Counted from the stretch's first letter, positions 50,327 through 59,776 are shown. The stretch: 64,000 bases of DNA from an uncultured Slackia sp. (GCF_959608125.1 NZ_CAUHPG010000006.1:27269-91268); one strand, 5' to 3'. Notes: generated by a model not told the origin, from the letters alone. Program-made: numbers and translations.

Positions 50327-53182
50327 ATGAACGACACCGGCAAACGAGATGCGCCGAACAAATCGGCGCCGAGCACGGCGCGCTCGACGCGCGGGCCCGC
50401 CCGCCGCTGGACCGACCGCATCGCCAAGGCGGCGGGAGCCTGCGCCATCGCCGCCGTGGCGCTATGCGGCGCCTGCATGATGCCCATGCAGGCCGAAGCA
50501 CAATCGAAGGCGGCAGGACCTAAGGTCATCGAGGTGGCAGAAGACGAATTCGAGCCCATCGGCTACGAGGCGTCGCTCGACTTCGACGACATCCAAATCA
50601 TCGAAGGCTTCGAAGAGGTGCCCGACCTGGGCGTCTACTTCGACCACCGCTACAGCGACGAGGAAAATCCCAGCCTCGACGACCTGTACGTCCAGGTCAA
50701 GGGCCATCCCGGCCTTGCTTTCGCGATCGACGGGTCCACGAAGAAGGGCTCGGCGTCGCTGCGTTACACAGGCGGCATGTACAAGGGCGAGGCGTTCGAC
50801 GCCGTGCTCACGCTGGAAGACTGGACGTATATGGAGCCCGATTGCGGCTGGGAGAACTACGCCCCCTTCTACGACGGGCACGAGGTGTTTCAGCCGGGCG
50901 TCTACCTGAGCACGCACTGGAAGTCGCTCTCCGACGGGCCCGAGGGATACCAGAACTTCAACTTCTACACCATGGGCCTTTCGAACCTCGACGTGAGCGT
51001 GCAGTTCGTGCGCGCAGGCACCGACGAGCCGATCGAAGTGAAGGGTCACGCCACTTGCATCGACCTGGACACCATCCAGGCGTTCGAGTTCGGCGGGGCC
51101 ATCACGGGCGGACGCATCGTCGCGGGAAACGACGCGCTCTATCTTGAAAACGACGGCACGCGCGTGGCCTCGAAGCTGGTCTTTCTTTCCACCGACGGAT
51201 GGAAGCATCCCGAGGAATACAAGAAAGGCCTGGTCGAAACCTTCTACGACACCACGGGCGACAACCTGGGCAAGCCGGCGGAGTTCCGCTTCTATTCGGG
51301 ATGGAACAAGCACGAAATGGACAGCGGGCATAATCCCGACCCGCAATCGTTCTTCGCGCTGACACCCGACTTCCTAACGGTGCCCAATCCCGAGGAAAAC
51401 CCCGACGGCCAAACCGACGTGGTCAAGACCGCCGATAAAACCGATGGCGTGAAGCCTGGAGACGAGGTGGAATACGCAATCGACTTCCGGGCACATGAGC
51501 AAGGCGTCGACTGCCGCGTGGGCTACCGTTATTCAGCCCTCGAAATCGTCGACACCCTCCCCGCCGAGATGAGCTACATCGACGGCACCGCATATCTGAC
51601 CGACGAAAGCGGATCGCCCCTTGAAAACGCAGGCGCGGCGACGGTCGAGAAAACGCCCGGCAAAGACGATGCCGAAGGCCCCGACGCAAACAAGCCCGGC
51701 AATTCCGCAGGAACCGAAAATGCCGAACAGCCCGATCGGACGCGTGCAGACATGCGCGCCGCGACACCGGCAGACGATGCCGAAGCGCCCGCCGATGACG
51801 GCGCAAGCAGGCCCGACGCGAACGATGCCGCAGCTGCGGGGGATGTCGTGCGCTTCACCTTCGACAAGGAATTCCTGGCGAACATGCCCATGAAGGGCGA
51901 GCACTACCGCCTGGTGTTCAAAGCGAAGCTCGACCGCTACCCCGCCGACGGCGGCCTGTCCGTGACCAACAGCTCGTATGCCCTGATCAACTCGAACGGC
52001 AAAACGCCGTCGAACGACGTGGAAACGAAGCTGGCGAAGCCGGGCCTTTCCATCGAGAAAAGCTCCGACAAACATGCGTATGAAGCGGGAGAAACAGGCC
52101 TCTACACGCTGACCGTCAGCCAGACCGAGGAGGGGCTGACGGCCGAAAACGTCGTCGTGAAAGACCTGCTGGACGACGGCGCCGCGGGCGCGATCGTCGA
52201 AGGAAGCGTGAAGGCGGCCAAGGGAGACGATGAACCCGAGGCCGTCGAACCCGCCTATCTGCGCGATGACGAAGACCGCATCGTCGGGTTCGAATTCGTG
52301 AGCGGCATGGACCTGGCCTATGGCGAAACCATGACTTTGACCTACGAGGTTGCCATGGAAAAGCCAGGCGCTACGATTACAAACACCGCTACGACCTGGG
52401 CCGACAATGTCGACGAAGTCGAGGCGGATAACAAGGTCGAAATCGCAGCCGAAGATGTCGAAGTTCCCGCAAAGCCCGACGGACCGGGCAAACCCGTCGT
52501 CGCGCTTGAGAAAAGCGTCGATAAAGACGAGGTGCCCGTCGGCGAAAGCGCGGCTTATCTTGTGCGCGCAACCGTCGAAGACGCGGGCGTGACGGACGTC
52601 GTGATATCGGACAACAGCCTTCCCGAAGGCATGCCGATCGACGCCGAGAGCATCGAGGTGCTGGTCGACGACAAACCCGATGAGACCCTCGAGCCGACGG
52701 TCGAAGACAACGGGTTCTCCGTCGCGATCGACGAGTTGCCCGAAGGAAGCATGGTCGAGATCGCATACACCGCACGCGTCGAAGATGAGACGCTTGCGGG
52801 AACGAACGTGGTCAACACGGTTCTGCTGACGGCCGACGAACTGGACAAGCCGCTCAGCGACGACGCCGTAGTGACCGTGCCGCCCATCGAAGACGATGCC
52901 GGCCCCGATGACGAACCTGCGGCGACGCCGATCGTTCCCGCCGCTCCCGACGAGCCGGCCGGCACTCCGCCGAGCAGTCCCGCAGCGCCAGGAAAGTTCA
53001 TCAAGACGGGCGACGCGACCATGGCGATCGTCGCAGGAACCATCGGCGCGGCGCTCCTTGCCGCAGCGGCCGCAGCCTTCGCCCTGAAACGCAGGCACGC
53101 GGGCGGGCACACGGCGCATTCGCAGGCACTGGCACGTGCGACCGAATACGGTTCGACAGGAAACGACCGCAGGACGCGATAA
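50327..53182 (+). CDS. Wall-anchored surface protein with DUF11-like repeats
   Basis: A 951-residue secreted protein. An N-terminal signal (AAGACAIAAVALCGACMMPMQ) is preceded by a long basic leader. The middle contains beta-sandwich adhesin-like domains with DUF11-type isopeptide/repeat signatures: PGLSIEKSSDKHAYEAGETGLYTLTV and, further on, PVVALEKSVDKDEVPVGESAAYLV, each followed by an acidic beta-rich block. An acidic linker (residues 440-510) is low-complexity. Near the C-terminus, FIKTGDATMAIVAGTIGAAL plus an Ala-rich TM helix and KRR looks like a variant sortase signal, although the ~28-residue tail past the KRR is unusually long. The ATG at 50327 has AAGGAGG. Confidence 0.85.
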   Translation: MNDTGKRDAPNKSAPSTARSTRGPARRWTDRIAKAAGACAIAAVALCGACMMPMQAEAQSKAAGPKVIEVAEDEFEPIGYEASLDFDDIQIIEGFEEVPDLGVYFDHRYSDEENPSLDDLYVQVKGHPGLAFAIDGSTKKGSASLRYTGGMYKGEAFDAVLTLEDWTYMEPDCGWENYAPFYDGHEVFQPGVYLSTHWKSLSDGPEGYQNFNFYTMGLSNLDVSVQFVRAGTDEPIEVKGHATCIDLDTIQAFEFGGAITGGRIVAGNDALYLENDGTRVASKLVFLSTDGWKHPEEYKKGLVETFYDTTGDNLGKPAEFRFYSGWNKHEMDSGHNPDPQSFFALTPDFLTVPNPEENPDGQTDVVKTADKTDGVKPGDEVEYAIDFRAHEQGVDCRVGYRYSALEIVDTLPAEMSYIDGTAYLTDESGSPLENAGAATVEKTPGKDDAEGPDANKPGNSAGTENAEQPDRTRADMRAATPADDAEAPADDGASRPDANDAAAAGDVVRFTFDKEFLANMPMKGEHYRLVFKAKLDRYPADGGLSVTNSSYALINSNGKTPSNDVETKLAKPGLSIEKSSDKHAYEAGETGLYTLTVSQTEEGLTAENVVVKDLLDDGAAGAIVEGSVKAAKGDDEPEAVEPAYLRDDEDRIVGFEFVSGMDLAYGETMTLTYEVAMEKPGATITNTATTWADNVDEVEADNKVEIAAEDVEVPAKPDGPGKPVVALEKSVDKDEVPVGESAAYLVRATVEDAGVTDVVISDNSLPEGMPIDAESIEVLVDDKPDETLEPTVEDNGFSVAIDELPEGSMVEIAYTARVEDETLAGTNVVNTVLLTADELDKPLSDDAVVTVPPIEDDAGPDDEPAATPIVPAAPDEPAGTPPSSPAAPGKFIKTGDATMAIVAGTIGAALLAAAAAAFALKRRHAGGHTAHSQALARATEYGSTGNDRRTR

Positions 53183-53242
53183 ATAACGCATGATGCATGG
53201 CGGATTCGCCGATTCGCACGGAATCCGCCGCGCCGAAACAAA

Positions 53243-53275
53243 GGCCGAGAGGGCAACGAACCCTCCCGGCCTTTT
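53243..53275 (+). terminator. Intrinsic terminator after DUF11-type protein
   Basis: GGCCGAGAGGG pairs with CCCTCCCGGCC (one mismatch), followed by TTTT. Confidence 0.8.
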
Positions 53276-53402
53276 GCCGTTTCCAGCCGAAAGAATGGAC
53301 GAAATAAGGCGACGGCAACCAAAGGCCCAAACGGACGATCGTGGGGTACACTTGGCAGCAGCAAACCATCCCACGGCCCAATTCGCAAAAGGAGCATCGT
53401 CC

Positions 53403-54620
53403 ATGGGCAACTGCCTCGTCGCGCAATCAGGCGGCCCTACCGCCGTCATCAACGCAAGCCTCGCCGGCGTGGTCAGGGCGAACCAACTCAACCCTCTGTA
53501 CGACCGCGTCTTCGGCGGCCTGCACGGCATCGAAGGCGTTTTGGACGGCAAGCTCTACGACCTGACCGACCTCAGCGGCCATGAGCTGGAAATCCTCAAG
53601 CAGACACCCTCCAGCGCGCTGGGAACGTGCCGCTACAAACTCAAACGCGGCGCCGATGCCGACTACTGCCGCCTGATCGAGGTCATGGATGCCAACGACA
53701 TCGAGGTCATGTTCTACATCGGCGGCAACGGATCGATGGACACCGTGGATGCGCTGGCGAAATGGGCCGAAAGCGTCGGCTGCGAGAAGCGCTTCGTGGG
53801 CATTCCGAAAACCGTCGACAACGACCTCGTACCCGTCGACCATGCGCCCGGCTTCCCGAGCGCGGCCAAAATCGCAGCTCAAATCACCCATGCCACCTAC
53901 CTCGATTACGCCGCCTATACGCGTCCCGAGGTTTTCGTGCTGGAAACCATGGGCCGCGACGCGGGCTGGCTGGCCGCGAGCTGCTGCGTATCGGGCAACG
54001 TCGACCTGCTGGTCCTGCCCGAGATAGACTTCGACAAAGACGCCTTCCTCGCCGAAGCCAAGCGGAAATTCGACGAGAAGGGCGAATGCTATATCGTAGT
54101 GAGCGAAGGCGCTCATTATGCCAATGGCACCTACGTTTCCTCAGGCGGGCGCGCAAATGAAGGCTTCGCGCATCCCGTGCTGGGCGGCGCGGGCTCCATA
54201 ATCAAGCAGATGATCGTGGATGCCGACATCGTGCCGCGCGGCGTGGTGCAAAACCTCTCCCGCGCGGCGCGTTCGAGCAACTTCGCCCAAAGCCTCGTGG
54301 ATGTGAACGAGGCCTACGAGCTGGCCATGAGCGCCCATATGCGCTCCGCCGACCCGACTTTCACCGGCTTCGTGGTAGGAGTGCGCCCGCGCACGGCCGA
54401 AGAGATAGCGGCGGGCGTCTACGATGCGCGTTATTTCGCTGCGCCGGCAGACCGCTTCGCTAAACACGTGAAGCATTTCCCCGTGGAATGGATCCTGCCC
54501 GACTACCAGGGCATCACCGAGGATGCCTTCGCATACTTCAAGCCCCTGATCGAAAGCGAGCCGAAGCTGATCTACGACGGCGCGATGCCTGCCACCATCA
54601 CGCCGTTCAACAAACGCTGA
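53403..54620 (+). CDS. 6-phosphofructokinase, probably pyrophosphate-dependent
   Basis: Phosphorylates fructose 6-phosphate in glycolysis. The 405-residue product has the PFK N-terminus CLVAQSGGPTAVINASLAG, the phosphoryl-donor loop MFYIGGNGSMDT and the substrate/donor segment GIPKTVDNDLVPVDHAPGFPS. The Lys in PKTVDND is the residue typical of PPi-dependent enzymes (ATP enzymes usually have PGTIDND). The donor loop GGNGS carries Asn where the classical ATP-PFK loop GGDGS has Asp; PPi enzymes usually read GGDDS. The ATG at 53403 follows AAAAGGAGC. Donor inferred from motifs. Confidence 0.88.
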   Translation: MGNCLVAQSGGPTAVINASLAGVVRANQLNPLYDRVFGGLHGIEGVLDGKLYDLTDLSGHELEILKQTPSSALGTCRYKLKRGADADYCRLIEVMDANDIEVMFYIGGNGSMDTVDALAKWAESVGCEKRFVGIPKTVDNDLVPVDHAPGFPSAAKIAAQITHATYLDYAAYTRPEVFVLETMGRDAGWLAASCCVSGNVDLLVLPEIDFDKDAFLAEAKRKFDEKGECYIVVSEGAHYANGTYVSSGGRANEGFAHPVLGGAGSIIKQMIVDADIVPRGVVQNLSRAARSSNFAQSLVDVNEAYELAMSAHMRSADPTFTGFVVGVRPRTAEEIAAGVYDARYFAAPADRFAKHVKHFPVEWILPDYQGITEDAFAYFKPLIESEPKLIYDGAMPATITPFNKR

Positions 54621-54641
54621 CGCCGCACCGTCGGCAGACGG

Positions 54642-55910
54642 CTACATCACCTGATGGCGGCGGAAGAACAGCGCCGCCAGAGGGAGACACGCCACGAACA
54701 GCACGCTGTACACGAGCGCCTGCATGCCTATAAGGTCGATCACGAAACCGCCGATCGGATACGACATGTAGTCCCAGAACAGATACGGCGCCACAAGGCC
54801 GCTCGTCGGGAACAGCGCGTTGAGATGCACGAGAATGCCCACGCCCGCCGTGGGAATCATGCCCGTCAGAAGAACAAGGGCAACGTCGATCGCGAAGATT
54901 GACAGCAGCGAACGCAGCTTCGACGACAAAAACAGCGTCAGGCCGGCGAACCCGAGCGTCATCAGGTAGGCGATGCCCACCATGATGGCGGTGCCCTGGG
55001 CCATGGTGAAATCATACGGCGAGGAAAGCGCCATCATCTGAATGGGCAGGTCCGCGCCGTCCGTACCGTGAGCGGCAAGCGACACGGCGCAGATGATGGC
55101 CATGCATACCGCGAAATACGCCGTCGTGAACAGAAAGGCCGCGATGAGCTTGGCCGCCACCAGCTTGGAACGGCCATAGCGCGACGACAAGATCACGCTG
55201 TCGGTGCGCTCCTGGTATTCGGCCGCGAACATCGGGGCCAACGCCACGCAGATGGCGATGATGGCGAACGCGATAAAGGCGATGCAGTCCATGATGTTCT
55301 GCCAGCCTCCCACATATCCATACACAATCGGCTCGGTCACTTCGGCCTGCTTCTGCGTCCAATAGGCGCGTTCGGCATCCGAATAGACCCACGAACCGGC
55401 CTGTCCGTCATCGAGGATCACCTGGGTCTTTTCAGCGAGCGCCTCATAGAACGACACCTCGGGAGAAGGCCCCAGTATGGCCGACATTTGAACGACTTCT
55501 TTCTTGTCGTTGTTCCATGCCCCGAACAGCCACGGCCAATAGCCCGAACCGTACAGCTCGCGCGCGCCTTCGATGCCGTAGGCGGATTTCACGGCGTCGT
55601 AGGACGCAGCATCGCTCATGGTCACGATCTCGTCGGGGTCGAGCTTGGAAAACGCAAGCTCGTAATACGAAGACAGTTCCTCGGCAAGACGCTCGTCGGT
55701 CAACGCCCCCGCACGCGCCTCGGCATTCTCCTGCCGCTGATGGATGGCATCGAGGCCCGACAGGATCTCATCGGTGTTATTCGTGGTCTTCGTCTGAAAC
55801 ACGTTCATCGTCATGATGAGGCACAAAAGCGCGACGATCGCCAGGCAGGTATACCGCGTCGATTTACGCGCGACGATCTTCTTGAGCTCGAATTTCACCA
55901 GATCGAACAT
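54642..55910 (-). CDS. ABC-2 type transporter permease
   Basis: A 422-residue permease. It has a first TM helix (YTCLAIVALLCLIMTMNVF), then an extracytoplasmic domain of about 150 residues (roughly 40-205) and five to six further TM helices (for example MDCIAFIAFAIIAICVALAPMFAAEYQERTDSVIL, including the ABC-2 coupling region). This layout is typical of exporters of peptides or of bacteriocin/antibiotic resistance. It starts two bases after the ATPase stop: last gene of the sigma-factor operon. Confidence 0.85.
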   Translation of the reverse strand: MFDLVKFELKKIVARKSTRYTCLAIVALLCLIMTMNVFQTKTTNNTDEILSGLDAIHQRQENAEARAGALTDERLAEELSSYYELAFSKLDPDEIVTMSDAASYDAVKSAYGIEGARELYGSGYWPWLFGAWNNDKKEVVQMSAILGPSPEVSFYEALAEKTQVILDDGQAGSWVYSDAERAYWTQKQAEVTEPIVYGYVGGWQNIMDCIAFIAFAIIAICVALAPMFAAEYQERTDSVILSSRYGRSKLVAAKLIAAFLFTTAYFAVCMAIICAVSLAAHGTDGADLPIQMMALSSPYDFTMAQGTAIMVGIAYLMTLGFAGLTLFLSSKLRSLLSIFAIDVALVLLTGMIPTAGVGILVHLNALFPTSGLVAPYLFWDYMSYPIGGFVIDLIGMQALVYSVLFVACLPLAALFFRRHQVM

Positions 55911-55912
55911 GG

Positions 55913-56866
55913 CTACCTCCTTCCGCTGAACAGGCCGTTTTTACGAGCATGACGCCCCTCCGGCACCTCGCCGAAACCACCGCCCGCCATGTCGGCGCCC
56001 GCATCGTCTTTGAACGTGTACAGATACAGATCCTCCAACGTCGGCTCGACGGAAACCGCGCCCGCCACGGGAGCTTCGTCGGCCGCCACGCGCACCACCG
56101 CTCCGCCGTCGGACGCGTAATGCACATTGCATACGCACGCAGAAGCCGAAAGCTCATCGGCCTGGCGCGCTGAAACGCGGCATTCCCACACCTTGCCCGC
56201 CACGGACGAAACCACGGCATCGGGACGGCCGCGCAATACGAAACGGCCGCCCTTCATCACCAGGATGTCGTCGGCGATGTATTCCACATCGGACACGATG
56301 TGCGTGGAAAGCAGCACGATCTTGTCTTGCGAAAACCCGGAAATCAGGTTCCTGAAACGCACGCGCTCTTTCGGGTCGAGGCCGGCCGTCGGCTCGTCGA
56401 GCACCAAAACCGTCGGATCGTTGATCACGGCCTGCGCGATGCCCAGCCGCTGCTTCATACCGCCCGAAAACGTGCGCACTTTGGCTTTCGCATGAGCGGC
56501 AAGGCCCACTTCCTCCAGCAGCTCGGAGCAACGCCGCTTGGCCTCATGGCGGCCGAGGCCCTTCAGCGCAGCCATATACAGCATGAAATCCATCGCCGTG
56601 AAATCGGGGTAATACCCGAAATCCTGCGGAAGGTATCCCAGTATGGCACGGTATTCGTCGCCCATGCGGGCGATATCCACGCCGTTGAAGGCGATGCGAC
56701 CCGCGCTGGGCTTGAGTACATCGCACACCATGCGCATGAGCGTGGTCTTGCCGGCGCCGTTGGCTCCAAGCAAGCCGTACACGCCTGGGCGCAACGTCGC
56801 CGACACGTCGTCGACAGCAGGCTTTTCTGCAAATCGCCTGGTCAGATTTTCAAGGGAAAGCTCCAC
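55913..56866 (-). CDS. ABC transporter ATP-binding protein
   Basis: A 317-residue ATPase. Walker A is GLLGANGAGKTTLMR, the Q-loop is GYLPQDFGYYPDF, the signature is FSGGMKQRLGIAQAV, Walker B is VLVLDEPTAGLDP and the H-loop is LLSTHIVSDV. A C-terminal extension of about 100 residues follows, as in many exporter ATPases. It powers the permease whose gene follows immediately. Preceded by the membrane-protein gene at a gap of nine bases. Confidence 0.95.
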   Translation of the reverse strand: MELSLENLTRRFAEKPAVDDVSATLRPGVYGLLGANGAGKTTLMRMVCDVLKPSAGRIAFNGVDIARMGDEYRAILGYLPQDFGYYPDFTAMDFMLYMAALKGLGRHEAKRRCSELLEEVGLAAHAKAKVRTFSGGMKQRLGIAQAVINDPTVLVLDEPTAGLDPKERVRFRNLISGFSQDKIVLLSTHIVSDVEYIADDILVMKGGRFVLRGRPDAVVSSVAGKVWECRVSARQADELSASACVCNVHYASDGGAVVRVAADEAPVAGAVSVEPTLEDLYLYTFKDDAGADMAGGGFGEVPEGRHARKNGLFSGRR

Positions 56867-56875
56867 AGTTTCCTC

Positions 56876-57745
56876 CTATCGATTGATGGACGACGAATCG
56901 AACGAAAGCAGGCGCGGCGAAGCCGCCACATCGGCCAACCATGCCCTGGCCTCGCACGCCGCCCATACCGCCGAAGCGGCGGCGGCCAGCGCCCATATCC
57001 ACACGGAGGCCTGCTCGTATGCAACGGGCGCTTTCATCGCGAGGAAATAAGACGCCGCCATGACCGCCGCGCCCCAGGCGGCAGCGGCCGCAAGCGCACC
57101 CGAACCTTCGATGCGGCGCGCGGCCGCAAGACAACCGGCAACCGTGACGCAGTACGGAGCAAAAGCGCACAGCAGCGCGACGGGCGCTCCCGCCTGCGGG
57201 TCGGCGAGCGCGAGAAAGCCCGCCATGGCCGCAAGGCCGATCGCATTCGAGCACGCCAAGACGACCATGCGAGCGGCCGCGACCGAACGAGCATCATGTT
57301 TGCACGAACGCTCCAGTTCGATGATTCCGCACGCACGCGATGCCGCCATATCGGGCAAGCCGCACACAGCAACGGCCGCCCCCGCCAGGCAGGCGTACAG
57401 CCCCGATGCCGCGTTTCCCCCGCCGGCGAACCACAAAACCATGACTGCAACCACTATGCACGCCTGAAGAGCCCATGCGCGGGCCCCCATGAAGCGCGCC
57501 TGCGTCGCCACGAACGAGGCCGCCTCCGACACGCCGCATACGAACGCCGAAAGCGTCGGACGCGCGGCGCGGGCGGGCGCCGCATCGACACGCGCACGTC
57601 GAGCCTCGGCGACGGCCGCCGCCGCAACGGCGCGCTTAGCCTCGTCGTCAGCTGCAGGACGCTGCTCGCGATAGTAGGCGCGCAGGGCGCCTTCGACATC
57701 GCCCGCATGCGTCACATCGCGATTTTCTTTGTTGAAAGACCTCAT
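56876..57745 (-). CDS. Membrane protein encoded with the ECF sigma factor (possible anti-sigma factor)
   Basis: A 289-residue protein. The N-terminal ~85 residues are polar (MRSFNKENRDVTHAGDVEGALRAYYREQRPAADDEAKRAV is residues 1-40). The rest is Ala-rich with about six TM helices. Its ATG overlaps the sigma-factor stop (ATGA), so the two are translationally coupled, the usual arrangement for anti-sigma factors. No zinc-anti-sigma (HxxxCxxC) motif is seen, so the role is inferred. It links the sigma factor to the ABC transporter genes downstream. Confidence 0.7.
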   Translation of the reverse strand: MRSFNKENRDVTHAGDVEGALRAYYREQRPAADDEAKRAVAAAAVAEARRARVDAAPARAARPTLSAFVCGVSEAASFVATQARFMGARAWALQACIVVAVMVLWFAGGGNAASGLYACLAGAAVAVCGLPDMAASRACGIIELERSCKHDARSVAAARMVVLACSNAIGLAAMAGFLALADPQAGAPVALLCAFAPYCVTVAGCLAAARRIEGSGALAAAAAWGAAVMAASYFLAMKAPVAYEQASVWIWALAAAASAVWAACEARAWLADVAASPRLLSFDSSSINR

Positions 57746-58251
57746 ATGAGCCCTCCGTCCGATTCGAAGGAGTAGGCGTCGCGCACCTGCGCGAGCGCAC
57801 GCTTGAGCAGCCTGTTCATCGCGAACCGCGACACCCCCATGACCCGTGCGGCTTCCGCCACGCCGAGCCCCTGGTCGAAGCGCAGCTCGATCGCCTCGCG
57901 CTCGTCGGGAGCGAGCGATGCCAGCACCGAGTCCATCTCGACGGGATAGGCGTCGCAAGATCGCGGCGCCGAAGCTTCGTCCAATTCGACGAACTGCGGC
58001 CTGCGCGCGCACGACCGCGCCGCATCGGCGCACAGGTTGCGCGCGATGGTCAGCAGCAATGCAAGCGGCTTTCCGCGTTCGTCGTAGGCGCTGGCGCTGC
58101 GCACGAACCGCAGGAATGTTTCCTGCGCGATGTCGTCGGCAGCATCACGAGCGGGCGCGTGGCGCCTGCAGTACGCCAGCACGTCTTCGTAATGTCTCTC
58201 GACGATGCGTTGAACCGCAGCTTCGTCGAGCATCGCCTCGTGTTTTCTCAA
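57742..58251 (-). CDS. ECF-type RNA polymerase sigma factor
   Basis: A 169-residue sigma-70 family protein. Sigma2 region: HYEDVLAYCRRHAPARDAADDIAQETFLRFVRS, where DDIAQETF is the classic promoter-melting helix. Sigma4 helix-turn-helix: LDEREAIELRF-type block (reads LAPDEREAIELRFDQGLGVAEAARVMGVSR). The start is a TTG at 58251, chosen because AGGAGGTGAG lies at normal spacing before it; the first ATG is too far from that site. It heads a four-gene operon with a membrane protein and an ABC transporter. Confidence 0.88.
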   Translation of the reverse strand: MRKHEAMLDEAAVQRIVERHYEDVLAYCRRHAPARDAADDIAQETFLRFVRSASAYDERGKPLALLLTIARNLCADAARSCARRPQFVELDEASAPRSCDAYPVEMDSVLASLAPDEREAIELRFDQGLGVAEAARVMGVSRFAMNRLLKRALAQVRDAYSFESDGGLI

Positions 58252-58427
58252 GCGTTTCTCACCTCCTATCCTCTTTAACGCCGACCGAACGCGAAATGTG
58301 CGCACGGATTCGAAAAAAATCGCTTGTTTCCGGCGAACTTTGACACCGCAGCCGTCGAAAATCAATGCGAGGACGGAGCGGGCCTCGCCCTATGATGCAA
58401 AACGCCTGTTCAGTGCGTGAAACGAAT

Positions 58428-58451
58428 CAAGGCGCCCCGAAGGACGCCTTG
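58428..58451 (-). terminator. Hairpin after cyclase gene
   Basis: CAAGGCGCCCC-GAA-GGACGCCTTG forms a stem with a small internal mismatch, about 35 bases downstream of the cyclase stop. Confidence 0.55.
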
Positions 58452-58487
58452 ACTGCATGTCGCATGTCGATTGCTTGTTTGGTGCCG

Positions 58488-59240
58488 CTATTCTTCGCAC
58501 ACGGCCCACACGCGGGCAGGAAGGCCCGATGCTCCTTCGATGCGCGGCCATGCCACGAACACGATGGCGCCCGCAGGCGGCACCTTGTCCAGGTTGGCCA
58601 TGACCTCCACCTGCAGATGGCATGTGTCGAGCACGTATCGCTCCACCGCCAGGTCGTCGGCCTCTACAGCCAAATACGACGCGTCGGTATCGAAGGTCTC
58701 ATGGCCGTTCATGGCCACGCCGCGCTCTTCGAACAGGAACTTCAGCGTTTCGATCGACCAGCCGGGGCAATGTTCGCCGCCGTCTTCGTCCAGGTTGCAC
58801 AGGGCGTCGTAATTCGGCCAGCGCTTGTACCAGTCAGTGCGCAGCGCGACGAACGCGCCTTCGGGAATACGGCCGTATTCGGCCTCGTAGGCAAGAACGT
58901 CGTCGATGGTCACGGCGTAATCGGGGTTTTCGGCGGCCTTCGCAGAAATATCGATCACGCACAGAGGATAGGCGCTCTGCTCCACGCCGAACTCCTCGGC
59001 GGCGGGACGGCCCGGAACGAAGTGCATGGGGAAATCGACGTGCGTGCCGAACTGGCCGGGGAATTTATAGGTATGGATGCGGCACGAAAGCATCTCCTCG
59101 TCGTAATCGAACACGGTCTTGCACAGCTCCACCGAACCGTCGGGAATGCCGCCCCAATACGGGCTTTCGTTCGTCAGCGGATGGGTCAGGTCGACCCAAC
59201 GGCAGCGCTTCAACTTCTCAAGATCGCCCCACAAGCTCAT
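58488..59240 (-). CDS. Cyclase/kynurenine-formamidase-like metal hydrolase
   Basis: A 250-residue PF04199-family enzyme (cyclase, KynB-like). The Zn/Mn-binding signature GTHVDFPMHFVPG is present near residue 65, and the start WVDLTHPLTNESPYWGG is typical. The C-terminal LDTCHLQVEVMANLDKVPPAGAIVFV also matches. In KynB it hydrolyses formylkynurenine; other members cleave different amides or esters. Substrate not assigned. The ATG at 59240 follows AAGGAGGCATC. A terminator-like hairpin lies in its leader. Confidence 0.88.
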   Translation of the reverse strand: MSLWGDLEKLKRCRWVDLTHPLTNESPYWGGIPDGSVELCKTVFDYDEEMLSCRIHTYKFPGQFGTHVDFPMHFVPGRPAAEEFGVEQSAYPLCVIDISAKAAENPDYAVTIDDVLAYEAEYGRIPEGAFVALRTDWYKRWPNYDALCNLDEDGGEHCPGWSIETLKFLFEERGVAMNGHETFDTDASYLAVEADDLAVERYVLDTCHLQVEVMANLDKVPPAGAIVFVAWPRIEGASGLPARVWAVCEE

Positions 59241-59313
59241 GATGCCTCCTTACACACCCGGTCGACGCGACGGCCGGCGAGTTCGCATGGCGAAACGGAC
59301 CGGACGAGCGACG

Positions 59314-59344
59314 AAAAAAGCGCGACGTCCTTTACGACGCGCTT
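59314..59344 (-). promoter_or_regulatory. Terminator-like hairpin in the cyclase leader
   Basis: On the minus strand AAGCGCGTCG-loop-CGTCGCGCTT (one mismatch) is followed by TTTTTT. It lies about 75 bases upstream of the cyclase ATG with no clear minus-strand gene further upstream, so it could be an attenuator or the terminator of an unseen transcript. Confidence 0.45.
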
Positions 59345-59776
59345 AAACTATCGCCCACTATTGTGCCGTATCGAAGGAAAAGTTGCACGCGAAACGAAGC
59401 CTCCGTGCATGATGCACGCCGTAACCGTGCGAACAAGCTGGATGTGCGCGACGAGACGGGAATTGCGGACGACACGAGAGACGCTTTGCGGCGCCAGCCG
59501 AACGAGCGCGGCAACGACCCCGATGCGTTCCCGCCGCCGTTCACGTTCCTGCAACACTGGCCGAACGCACGCGCGCCAACGGTCGTGACGAAGCGGGTGG
59601 ACATGCATATATGTTTCAGTCGAAGGGCCCAGCAGAAAGAACATGAAATGATGCCCCGAAAAACAGCATTTCAGAGCCTTAAATCAACACGAAGTCGACA
59701 GGAGTTCCTTTATTCAGCACTGTGCCCTACAATTGTTCTATGCATTATAAAAACCGAATATTCGAGGAGGTTTCCT
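59345..59776. other. Gene-free stretch upstream of the phase-variable surface gene
   Basis: With the cyclase leader this belongs to a 536-base gap (59241-59776). No credible gene. A CGTGCATGATGCACG palindrome lies near 59403-59417. Close to the surface gene an AT-rich stretch (59725-59765) with TACAAT and TATAAA would suit a promoter, and the palindrome CGAATATTCG overlaps the region just before the ribosome site GAGGAGG. Confidence 0.45.
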
